Source: Misgurnus anguillicaudatus (taxonomy: Eukaryota > Chordata > Actinopteri > Cypriniformes > Cobitidae). Taken from it: 64,000 bases of DNA. The translations under genes were made by a program, and so were the position numbers. The stretch is from NCBI RefSeq assembly GCF_027580225.2, contig NC_073354.2:11322001-11386000 (forward strand), read 5' to 3'. Positions 21,887 to 32,200 of this stretch are shown piece after piece (the stretch's first letter is position 1; every line of letters begins with the position of its first letter). The notes below the pieces were generated by a model, which was given only the letters and a program-made list of their open reading frames with translations, made no database searches and was not told the origin of the DNA.

Positions 21887-22421
21887 TGACACGGCCACTT
21901 GTCTAATTTGTGCATCCTAAGCAAGAGGGAAGATGAAGTGCACTTTAGATATTACAGTTCAAGTGTTTCTGAGTGGAGTTCAATCAAATGAACATGTTCT
22001 CTCAGCCACGTTTTGTAATGAAATCAACCCTAAATGAACTGAAAAACAAATGAAAATATGCCGTCTTTGTAATAAATCTAAACCTATGATGATATTGATG
22101 CTATATTAGTAGCCAACTTTGACTAAACGGCAAAAGGTATTGTCCACATCACAGTTTATTCTGTTTAAGGGCCGCCTATTAGGATAGGAAGTCACTGTCT
22201 GATTGGCATGTGAGGCAATAAAGAGTTCATTTGGGTTTTATGTTATTATCTGAAATAAATTGTATTGCCATAAATGAAAATAAAAATTAAACAGTGAGTG
22301 TTTAATAAACTGATAACGTGCAAGGTCACGTTAACGCGTTTTATCGAGGCAAGTTCATAAACGGCTTAGGCCTGACTGAGTTTTTTCTCATTACCCTGAT
22401 TTTGCATTGCATGTAAACGCC
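21885..22421. other. No feature in the left part; right part is an outer repeat
   Basis: The stretch just before 22422 (TTGCATGTAAACGCC) appears to continue after 23354 (CCGGCTTTCTCACAG), so the TTAA element below sits inside an older repeat. Confidence 0.35.
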
Positions 22422-23354
22422 TTAAAGGTGCTGTGTGTAGATTTTTGCGGCATCTAGCTGTGAGATTGTGAACGGCAACCAATAGCTCAGTCCACCTCAT
22501 CTTTCCTTTGGAAATGCATAGAGAAGCTACAGTAGCTGCTACAAGACAAACATGTCGTCTGAGACGAAACGCGACGAAACGCGCACTGTAAAGCAGTTTG
22601 CCCGTTTAGGGCTACTGTTGAAACGTGGTGGCTCGAAATGGCAACTTCCATGTAAGGTGACACGCAGTGGATGTAAATAAAAACAAATCATTCTAAGGTA
22701 ATAAAAACATAAAAGTATATTATGTACGGTACTTTAAAGTGCACCTTTTTCATTGCTAAAAACAACGATATTTTGTGTATTTGGTATAATACAATGTGTT
22801 TGCGTGCTTTATGGATAAGAACAAATTATTTTTCACATACCGTACATTTTTGCAGCTCCAGATTTCAGTCTCTTCCTGAATTGCATGGATTTTAAAAGCT
22901 CTGTGTCCCTGATTGGCCAGCTAATCTGTACATTGTGATTGGCCTGATTACCTCTGACGTCAGCCGGAAATGTGACGCTCCTTACCTTGTTTGAAAGATT
23001 CGGTTGCTAACAGGAGTTAACACCTTAAGTCCAAAGCAGTAGGAATTATGATAATGTTGGTCTTGTCTACATCAATAATCCCAGGAAGTAAACTGTTATT
23101 ACTAAAATCCGTGTGTTTGTTGTTGTCCAAGAAATGAGATTTATGTTGGAGACAATAACTTGCGTCATCATTTACTTTGGGGTTTGTACCTTTTTGAATA
23201 TTGTTAACATGAACTAATACACACATACACACCAAAGAAAATTTAAAATCGTGAATCGAAAAATAGGTGCTTTTTAATCACTATTAAAAATAGTTATGTA
23301 TATATTGCATTTCTAGTAAGAGATCCTCCTAAAAGTTACACAGTGCACCTTTAA
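22422..23354. mobile_element. TTAA-flanked MITE, family 2, with a nested MITE
   Basis: TTAA lies at 22422-22425 and 23351-23354. The ends are AGGTGCTGTGTGTA at the left and TACACAGTGCACCT at the right. The interior is split by a family-1 TTAA MITE (22738-23273). Without that insert the element is about 390 bp. Non-coding. Confidence 0.75.
22734..23277. mobile_element. TTAA-flanked MITE, family 1, copy 2 (inverted)
   Basis: TTAA lies at 22734-22737 and 23274-23277. It is related to 6051-6600 in reverse: it shares TTGTGTATTTGGTATAA, GCCGGAAATGTGACGCTCC and CAGGAAGTAAACTG as complements. It is inserted within the family-2 element, so it is the younger of the two. Confidence 0.75.
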
Positions 23355-24060
23355 CCGGCTTTCTCACAGTATTGTTCATATGCACATGTCTCATTGTGTA
23401 TGCGATAAACGTTACAAACGGTAGTCAGCGTAAAGTAATGCATAGAAGTCTGCTCTCGACTCATGCAGTTGGCAGAGAAACTCTGAAATTAAAAGCTCAT
23501 GTTACATTTACTTTTTGAATGACTATACTTTAGGCTGTGACGTTTCTGCCGGCGATAAACCTGACAAATCACCAAATCCTGTGTAAATGCAGTTTTCTGC
23601 TTAGCCGGTTTACTGATTTGCAAGTAAACACATGAAAACAGGTTTCTTTAATAAGCAGATTTGTAACAGTTATCCGCTTATTCGGGGCATGTAAACCAAG
23701 CGGCAACCTTGCGGCCTCTTTCTTGAATCCAACACAGAAGTGATTTAAACTGCAATTCATCGACTGGCCGCTAGAGGCGACAAAAGGGAGACAATCCTTT
23801 AACCCCCTATGGTATATGCCCAACTTTACAGAAGAAAAAAATATGTTTACAGCCTGGTACAAAAAGTGATGTTGGTCTATATACTGTAGCTAATTTTGCC
23901 CATAATTCATAAAGACAACTGGATTTTTTGTATCACACCGTTAAAATTATATTAGGCCTTAAAGTTCTGCATAATTAAAGGTGTGGCCACTTGAGATATT
24001 TAATATAAACAAGATGTGTCATTAACAAGATTATTGATATGAATGGGGAGATAAACAATC
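23355..24060. other. Continuation of the outer repeat, then unrecognised
   Basis: CCGGCTTTCTCACAG follows the nested cluster, and CGCTTATTCGGGGCATGTAAAC at about 23672-23696 resembles the inverse of TTGCATGTAAACG left of the cluster, suggesting the far end of the outer element. Nothing coding supported. Confidence 0.3.
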
Positions 24061-24425
24061 AGAATGCCCGCTCTCGCCTCCCAGTAAAAAGAGCCAGTCG
24101 TCAATCCAAATCCTCTGGGAGAAAGACTTTGCGCATGTGTAGAATCGAACGCTCTTATTTGTCTTGTTCTAACAAGACCTAGAAGCGTTGCAAATATGAC
24201 GGCGGAGTGACGGGACTTCCTTAAAAGGACTTTGGTGACAGGTGGCTAGCTCTATTGAGATGGGCGGGCGTGGTTTCAGCAACCAAGCACCTCTGCTCCA
24301 CCCATATTCCACCTTTTGACCTTTTCCGATTATCTGTGATTGACGCATGGCGCTGCCATTGATGACTGGCTCCACCCACTTTAGGCTTCGAAAGTGCTCT
24401 CCAGAAACCTTTGGGTGACACAACC
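24061..24425. other. GC-richer block, probable dispersed repeat
   Basis: Composition and words (GGCTCCACCCACTT, GGGCGGGCGTGG) resemble fish interspersed repeats. Minus-strand frames of 84 and 66 codons overlap here without a recognised domain. Confidence 0.3.
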
Positions 24426-24639
24426 TCTATTGTTTTATATTTTCTATGAAGTAAACTAACTCGGTGGCACCACTGTTATAAAGAGAAAAGGTTTTGAAAA
24501 TGTCACAATACAGTAACTTTTGATGGCACTTGACAAGTTGTGGTTACATATAGTTAGCCAATCAGATTAAAACTTGCAAAATTTAGAAAGAAGGCATCAT
24601 TTACTTAGTGAATAGGTTCTGGGCCATCTATGCACAAGT

Positions 24640-24775
24640 TATTTTCAATCCAGCGTTGGGCCAAAAAGGGACGAACTCAGCCGTTGGGTTAAATTAACCA
24701 AGAAATTGTATTATTGTATATTTGACCCAAAAACAACCCAGCATAGGTAGCCCAGCGTTTTTTAGAGTGTGGCTG
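24640..24775. repeat. Right end of the ACACTCT-type MITE
   Basis: TTGGGCCAAAAAGGGACGAAC and GGGTTAAATTAACC, then CCCAGCGTTTTTTAGAGTGT. This is the same family as 2704-2790, and its terminus is the inverse of that start. Confidence 0.55.
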
Positions 24776-25288
24776 TTGTGTGATATTGCACTATTCATGA
24801 CCTAACTATACATCTATTTCAATTGCAATAGCATCACAGGCAGGGTTTCAAAGGGTGTTATTAGTGCAAAAATATTAGTGTATGAGCCTTTCATTTATCA
24901 CAACACAATAGACAGTTCTGGGTAGAATCGTTTAACTATTTAAGATCTCACTAAACAATAAACCATACCCACATATTTACCATTAATAAGTCAATACAAA
25001 ATACATTAGCAGCCACTCAATCTTTTTGTAATCGCTACAGATCCACACCCTCTTAACAGAAAGCTCTATCATACCATCCCCACCCTCACATGCCCGGGCA
25101 ACAAAACAACACTATACATCCAAACTATAATGGGTCAACAAAGCATGCAGGTCATATGTTAATTATGCATGATAATAGATTACTTTAAGGTGTGTTACCC
25201 TAGAGAGGCCAGTTCAAAGAGCATGTGTCGCCCTGTCTTAAAGAAATAGTTCATTTAAAATTCTGTTTTTATTTACTCACCTTTCAAC
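24776..25288. other. AT-rich sequence ending in a common repeat fragment
   Basis: Nothing supported up to 25240. 25245-25288 (AATAGTTCATTTAAAATTC ... TTTACTCACC) is a diverged piece of the repeat noted at 13969, and is where the LTR retrotransposon landed. Confidence 0.4.
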
Positions 25289-25292
25289 TTTA

Positions 25293-26340
25293 TGTAACCA
25301 AGTGGAAAATGGTATTTAACATTTATTTTGCATGTATACACCTGTAATTCATAAAGCTGGCGATAGGGGGCAGTATTCGTGTGTGTGTATGTGTGTGTGG
25401 TGCAGACGAGGAAGTGCACATGTGCTCTTGTAAATAAACGTTTTTGATACGTGATCAGCAAGCAGAGCGAGAGAGATGCACTCTCGGGAAAGTTGCAATG
25501 TTTTAGAACACAATCCTAAGGTAAATGTGATATTTTTTGATAACATTCTATAAAATACTTAAGGGAGATGTGCATTTTATAGTTTCATTTAAAGTGGTTG
25601 TTTCATTTCATTTTGTGCAATGTTTATGCCCATTTTAAGTCACACCATGCGGTGTAAGCCACTAATTTAGGATGTTATACCAAATGTTATGCATTAAATC
25701 TTGTTAATTAGTTCATGTGATTTGAAATGTAACTGTTTGCACAGTTTAGAACATGATGGGAATTGCAACTTTTGTGAAGTGAGTGTTGATGATTTTCTGG
25801 AAGCTCATCATACTGTAAGTGATATACTTTTCTTACTTTCTAGTTGCATTTAGTGGGTAATATTATGTACTCATGTAATTTTCTCTATTTAGTGTATAGT
25901 ATTTCCACTGCCGTATTTGGGGTATTAAGGTTTATTGTTCTGAAGTATATGTGCATTCTTTTGGCCCGGTAGTCTTTATATTTTGTTTTATTTGTTTGTT
26001 TTTTTGCAAATTGGGTCATAGGTTTTGTGTACTGACAAATTGAGGTCACAGATTTTGTGCAAATTTCACATCGTGAACTATCAAATTTGAAAGTGAAGTG
26101 TATTCTTAAAGTGATTACTCTGTGAGTGATATTTCTGTGTTTTCCTTTTTTTGTTTTTTTAACCTTTTGTTTTTGTGTGATTTATTTGAAACAAATGTAA
26201 ATCTGTTCACATACAGTGAAAAAGAAAATAACAAAAAAAAAAAGAGAGTTCTATTTAAAAATCAGAAATTGAATAAACTTATAAAAAGTTAAACCCGTTA
26301 ATTGTGGTCCTGGTGGTATACTGAAAATCCCTAGCTCACA
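25293..26340 (+). repeat. 5' LTR (1048 bp)
   Basis: Begins TGTAACC and ends CTCACA, the TG...CA form of LTRs. It is identical to the 3' LTR except for G/A near 26095, G/T near 26113 and two fewer T's in the T-run near 25995. It contains a TGTG-rich stretch, AATAAA words (about 25434 and 26271) and TATAAAA at about 26280; which of these serve as TATA box and polyadenylation signal is not decided from sequence. As 5' LTR it would drive transcription rightward through the nested transposon into gag-pol. Confidence 0.95.
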
Positions 26341-27277
26341 CATTTTGGTACCAGAGGGCTGTTTCATAAAACTAGATTACAGAATAAGCCAGGCTTATTT
26401 TGTTAAGTCTGGCTTATTGCCGGTGGATTTTGTTTCATAAAACAAACTTGAACTAGTTCAACCCCGGTTACTATGGAAACTTATGCTTGCAAACTAGCCT
26501 GGTCCGGAGCAGGCTAACTGTCAGGCTAAGCCTCATTGTTGCTTAACTAGACTTCCACTAACACTGAAATGTAAATGCAATGATATTACAGCTGACTCTT
26601 TGACATTTTATTTGACTTTATTAACCACTATTAAGCTAACAATTAAAGAAAATCAACTTATATATTAAATTTGATAAATTTTGTTACAATAATAATTAAT
26701 AAAATATAGACATGTGTTTCATAATATGGTATATAGGCCTATCAAATGTTGAATGTGAATGATAATCTTAACTACGGATAATAGTTCATTAACAAATTTA
26801 AGATGTATCTAAATTAATATAATTGCAACGTATTGATGAAATATATATATCTTTTTTTTGAGATTGTCTGTCACACAAAGAGGAAATTTAATTTAAATAT
26901 ACAACACACAAAAGTCAAGTACAGTCATTTAATTTTTATGCTTGGTGTGCATAAAAATGCACATTATTTTAAAGATCTACAGTATTTGTATCTTTCTCTA
27001 GTTGTTACATTTTTCTTGAAATAAAAAAAAAATGTCTGCATGGCTGAAGGAATACAATATAATTATGTGATGGTATGCTCTTGGCATTTTGTTGTAATGA
27101 GTTAAAATTCTTTTTTTATCACAGAGAAGATTGTTAGTGTCCTGCATACAATAATTTTTCAGCTCACAAGGCTTGTACACTTACAGTATAATGTGCTTAT
27201 ACCTCAGGCTTTTCTTCGACTGATCCTCACCCTGTAACCATTCATGAAACTCTGTTTATCTATCAACACCTAACACT

Positions 27278-27698
27278 ACACTGTTAAAAAATTATGTAGA
27301 ACTTACAGTATTACTGTCAGCTGTTTGCCAGTAACTTACTGCAGATTTATATCTATGTTATTTACTGGCAACAGTTTGTTCAAAGTTAAATGAACATTAA
27401 ACATTAACAAGTCTTTTTATTTACAGAATAAAACCATCAAATAACAGCCTCATGCAAAGCATTCTGGGAACCAAAATATGAAGGAAACAACAGAAAAAGG
27501 TTCATGAGGATTTCTGGTTCACAAAATGCTTTGCACAAGGCTGCTATTCTATAGCTCCATGCTGCAAAATCATAGACTTGTTAATGTTTAATGTTCATTT
27601 AATTTTGAACAAACTGTTGCCAGTAAATAATAAACCTTTAAATCTACATAAGTTACTGGCAAACAGCTGCATAACTACAGCTAATTTTTTAACAGTGT
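27278..27698. mobile_element. Foldback element with ~200-bp arms, third nesting level
   Basis: ACACTGTTAAAAAATTA at the left and TAATTTTTTAACAGTGT at the right. The arms continue as inverse copies through CAGCTGTTTGCCAGTAACTTA, TTACTGGCAACAGTTTGTTC and TGAACATTAAACATTAACAA, up to a centre near 27490. Non-coding. It lies within the Harbinger-like element, itself within the LTR element, so three insertions are stacked. Confidence 0.8.
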
Positions 27699-28343
27699 GA
27701 TAATAAACCAGTGTTTTAAAATCTCTCATACTCCCAGGGTTTAACATGATGACTTGTGGCTCTATAACGCACACATAATTTGCCATCAAAAATGTTTTGA
27801 GTAACATGTCAAGTAATAATGATTGGTCAAGAATATGTGTAACATATATGATTTTACACAATCATTTCTTGTACTACTGTAAATTCAGAAATGCAGATGC
27901 TGTCTACCCACCATGCTCTCAGTGACCCCATTTTTTTCTTTCAAGCACACTTCATCTGCAGGAGTAAAAGCTGTGCTGCTGATAGATGACAGTGCTTTCC
28001 TCATTGCCAGTTAACATCTTTGGCAGCTAACATTATGAGATTAGACACTTCTATGATTATGCTTAAATCAACTACACTTCTTATGAACAATATATTTATA
28101 TTTTATTTTCACCTGTTACTTTATTGTTCACTCAAGTTGCTGCTTTTGAAATGTACCCCCAAATAAAAAAAATTAAATTTAAGTTAGATTTAAAGTTACT
28201 GTAAATGTATTAAAATCATTCATCTGCTAAATATGTATTATATAGGTTACTCAGTAAACTACAAATTGTCTTTTAAAAGTTAAGATTTGTGTTATTTTTA
28301 AAAAGTACAGCATATAAAAATTTGCAAAGTAGTCACATGAGCA

Positions 28344-28412
28344 TTGACAGGGATCGATCCCGGATCCCCGCATACGCTGCTGAGAGCACTAACCACTAGG
28401 CCATCATTTCTA
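28344..28412 (-). other. tRNA-like sequence, probably SINE-derived
   Basis: On the minus strand a box A (TGGCCTAGTGG) fits the pol III consensus and is followed at tRNA spacing by a box-B-like GGATCGATCCC, which departs from GGTTCGANTCC. The stems do not pair well by eye, so I read it as a tRNA-derived fragment rather than a working tRNA gene. Confidence 0.4.
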
Positions 28413-29225
28413 ACGGTGTTTCATATTTTTAATGTGATCCATTTAACAACAAGACAATATATTTAAATTTAGTTTCTGCGTGTAGGGATTTAATCCATAA
28501 GGACTTTTCAACTATTTTATGGGTTTGTTTATTGCAGCAGTATTATAATTTTCAGTCAGTAGTACATTTTCATACATTTTTATCAAAAATGACCTCTTTC
28601 TCTTTAACTTTGATCGATTTGATCCACGCTCGACCTCTAGGGCTGCCCAAGAATAGCGTGCACGCGCAATTATCTTGACTAGGGAAATCTGGATCACATT
28701 AGTTGGATTGTGTAAGCTTCATTTGCCTTTTTTGAAACCGCTTTAGCCTCGCCTCATTTGTTAGGTTAATTCAAGTCGAGTTTGTAACTTTAATCCTCGC
28801 TTTTCCAAGCGAGTTTTATGAAATAGCCCTCAGGAGTGGGGTAGTTTATTCAATCTGATTCATTTGCGACAAGCAACATAGTGGGGATAGACAAATACGG
28901 CAGTGGTGAATACTTTTGCAGAGGTGGAGGACGTCCGCAGTGTGGAGGATCTTATTCGAGGTGGCCATCGTGGGACTGAGCCTGTGGGACAGGCGTAAAC
29001 GCTGCGGAAGAGACTGGTCCTTATTGAAGTGCTTCCTTCTGTCGACGTATTAGCTTTCAGGATTTCTCCTCCACACCCAGGAACTGTGAGTCAATGCGAG
29101 GGTGTGTTGAAGGTACTGAAGAGGATTAAAAAGGTTGGATGGGTTTTGCCCTAAGGACAATTATTCTGAACTGAACTGAACTTAACTAATTGTGAGTTAA
29201 TGCTATTTGAACTACTGATGTAAAA

Positions 29226-32200
29226 ATGTCAGATCCTGATGAAAACCCTGCCGATGGGGCTGATGGGGCTGTTGGGGGTGATGTCATAGAGCAACTGAGA
29301 GGTCAAATTAAAGAACTAACAGATTGGAGAGATAATACTTTGGCCAATAGGGCCGCCGGGGAGGGCAACCCAACTCGTTCTTACATTTATGTTCCTCGCG
29401 AACGTCAGGTTCAGCCTTTTAGCGGGGAGTATAACAAAGATGGCCGCTCTGTAGAAGAGTTCATTGAGGAGGCGGAAAGGGTTTTACGTGCTAGAAACCA
29501 GACACAGGAAGAACAATTGGATTTTGTTATCTCACTTTTGAGGGGGCCCGCACTGGAAGAGGTGCGCTTATGCGTGGGAAACCAGTCTAGACGGGTTGAG
29601 GATTTGTTTACTTTTCTGCAAGAAGCATTTGGGGAGCGACGTAGTGGGACTCAGTTATTGCAAATGTTTTATAACCGCAAACAACTGGACAGTGAAGATC
29701 TTCGCAGTTTTTCTCATGCTCTGTCTCGCCTTTTAAGCTCTGCCGCAAAGCAGTTGCCAGATGGCTTGGCCAACGAACAGGTAGTTTTGCGTGATCAATT
29801 TGTGGAGGGTGTGCGAGATACTGCTTTAAGGCGGGAGCTGCGTAAACAAATCAGAGAAAGGCCCCGTTTGACCCTGCTTGAGATTCGAAATGAGGCCATT
29901 CTTTGGTCCATGGAAGAGAGCAGACCAACCAGAGTAGCAACTAGTCGACCCGTTCATTCAGAAGTGTTGCAGGGAAAAGACAGTGATTCTGTTGCAACTG
30001 CGAATCAAACCTCTGCTGTGTTAAATGATATTTTGCAGGTGATTACCCTACAAGAGAAGCGAATAAGTGAGCAAGATCAGACGATTTCGGAGCTCACTAA
30101 GGCAGTCAAGGAGTTGACTGCGCAACGGTCATTGTCTATTTCTCAGAATGTTGTACCTCAGACAAAGTCTCCTCCCAGGTTTACTGAGGAGGGTGAACCT
30201 ATCTGTTTCAGATGCAATGGGGTTGGGCATATTGCTAGGCGTTGCACCGGGAGACGGGGTGGGAGACCAAATAGTGCTACCAGAACTACCGAAGGGCAAG
30301 AAAAACAAGACCCCTCTGTCGCGCAGAGTCGGGCTGCAATAGGGAAAATTTCTGGTCCGACGCCCAAGGGAACTTGTAAGGACAGGTTTCTTGAACGGGC
30401 GGTGGGGACATGCCCTATGGTGGATTTGATGATCAAGGGTGTGCCAGTGTCATGCCTGTTAGACACTGGAAGTCAGGTCAGCACTATTACTGAGGGGTTC
30501 TTTCGTGAGCATTCATTTGGGGATGACAGTGATGTGTTGGCCACCTCAAACTGGCTGAAGATCACTGCAGCCAATGGTTTAGAGATCCCCTATTTGGGTT
30601 ACATGGAGCTGGATGTGGAGGTTATGGGAATGGTCCTGCCCGAGTGTGGGTTTTTGATCATCAAAGAAAATCCTTGTCCAGCCTCCGTGCCTGTGCTTAT
30701 TGGAATGAATATCATTAGTAAGTGCCGACAAATTGTTCATGCTGAATTCGATACCACGTTGGGGGGTAGCCTTGATTCTAACTGGAGGGTGGCCTTTCAG
30801 CAAGCACAGTCAGTTGATGTAGTTGAACGAGTATCGTTTGCTCGGGTCGTGGGTAAGACTCCTACACATGTGCCTGCTTGGTCAGCAACTACCGTCCTAA
30901 TTAAGAGCAAAGAGTCCTGTAAAAAGGATGGTTCGGCATGGTTAGTAGAATCAGCAAATACACCCTTACCAGATGGATTGGTCGTAGTACCTACCCTGGT
31001 CCCAGCAGAAGTACCAGTGTGTCCAGTGAGAATACTTAACCTGTCTCAGGAAGATCTTTGGCTTCAACCTAGAGCCCGGCTGGGTATGTTGTCACCGGTA
31101 GATAGTTACAGTGTAGGTTCGTCCTGTGAAGTGAGGTTCCAACGAATCTCTGCAGATACAGAACAGGTACCTATAGGTGTAGATAAGGATTTGAAGCCCC
31201 CAGCTCAGTCATTCTTGGATCATGTTGACCTGGGTGGCACGCCTGAACAACAGGTTCGCTTGAAAGCTGTACTGAGCAAGTATTCAAGTGTATTTGCCAT
31301 GGAGGATGATGAGTTGGGTTATACAGATAAGGTTCAGCATGAGATACATCTGACTGATGACGTGCCAGTAAATCAGCCTTACCGTCGAATTCCACCAAAT
31401 CAGTATCAGGAGGTTCGAGAGCACATTACTAGACTGTTGAAAAATGGTGTCATTCAAGAGAGCATGAGTGCTTACGCCTCTCCTGTGGTGCTGGTGCGCA
31501 AAACTGATGGTTCACTAAGGTTATGCGTAGATTACCGGAAGCTCAACGCTAAGACAAGGCGTGACGCATTTCCATTACCCAGAATTGACGAGAGCTTCGA
31601 TGCCCTCAGGGGTGCTCAGTTTTTCTCAACTGTGGACTTGGCGTCAGGGTACCATCAGATTGCTGTGAGTGACAGGGATAGGGCTAAGACGGCATTTACC
31701 ACGCCCTTTGGTTTATTTGAATACCGAAGGATGCCGTTTGGGGTCTGCAATGGGCCTTCAACTTTTCAACGGCTTATGCAGGCAGTTATGAGCGATCTGA
31801 TTTTTCAGGTGTTGATCGTGTACTTGGACGACATCTTGTTGTTTTCACAGACATTTGAGGAACACCTAGAGAGGTTAGAGGTGGTACTGAAGCGGTTGTT
31901 GGAAACTGGTTTAAAGGTCAAGTTGACAAAGTGCCGTTTCCTCCAAGACTCTGTACGTTTCCTTGGTCACCAGGTGTCAGCGCAGGGGATTTCTCCTGAC
32001 CCAGACAAGGTTGCTGCAGTCAGTAACTGGAAGACTCCAGAAACTGTAAAAGAGCTAAGATTGTTTCTCGGGTTTTGCAGCTATTATCGAAAGTTTATCG
32101 AAGGCTTCTCGAAAATAGCTGGACCCTTACATGACTTGGTGAATGCTTGCTTGCGTGAGGGCAGGTATGCAAAGGGCAGTCGCTACTTTAATACTCAGTG

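Larger units (their letters stand above)
26352..28833. mobile_element. PIF/Harbinger-like DNA transposon nested in the primer site
   Basis: The element 26355-28830 (2476 bp) has termini AGGGCTGTTTCATAAAACT and AGTTTTATGAAATAGCCCT, a 19-bp inverted repeat with one mismatch. It is flanked by the 3-bp direct repeat CAG (26352-26354 and 28831-28833). A 3-bp duplication is the PIF/Harbinger length; a CAG target is my recollection for some vertebrate families. Subterminal palindromes such as TAAGCCAGGCTTA occur near the left end. No transposase frame is present, so it is non-autonomous. It contains another foldback (27278-27698) and a tRNA-like stretch near its right end. Because a retrotransposon with a split primer site should not replicate, this insertion must postdate that of the LTR element. 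Confidence 0.85.
26346..28841 (+). promoter_or_regulatory. Primer-binding site, split by a transposon
   Basis: Five bases after the LTR comes a TGG-initiated segment (26346-26354), and its continuation is found only at 28834-28841, on the far side of the nested transposon and its 3-bp duplication. Taken together, the two pieces are complementary to the 3' end of a vertebrate tRNA-Leu (UAA type, as I remember it), CCA tail included. Each half alone is too short to anchor a primer normally. The tRNA identity is recall and should be checked; the split is seen directly. Confidence 0.75.

Noticed and set aside
21517..21924. Overlapping 123- and 135-codon frames on opposite strands
   Set aside because: Both run through a (GA)n microsatellite that contributes a third of their length; no recognisable domain.
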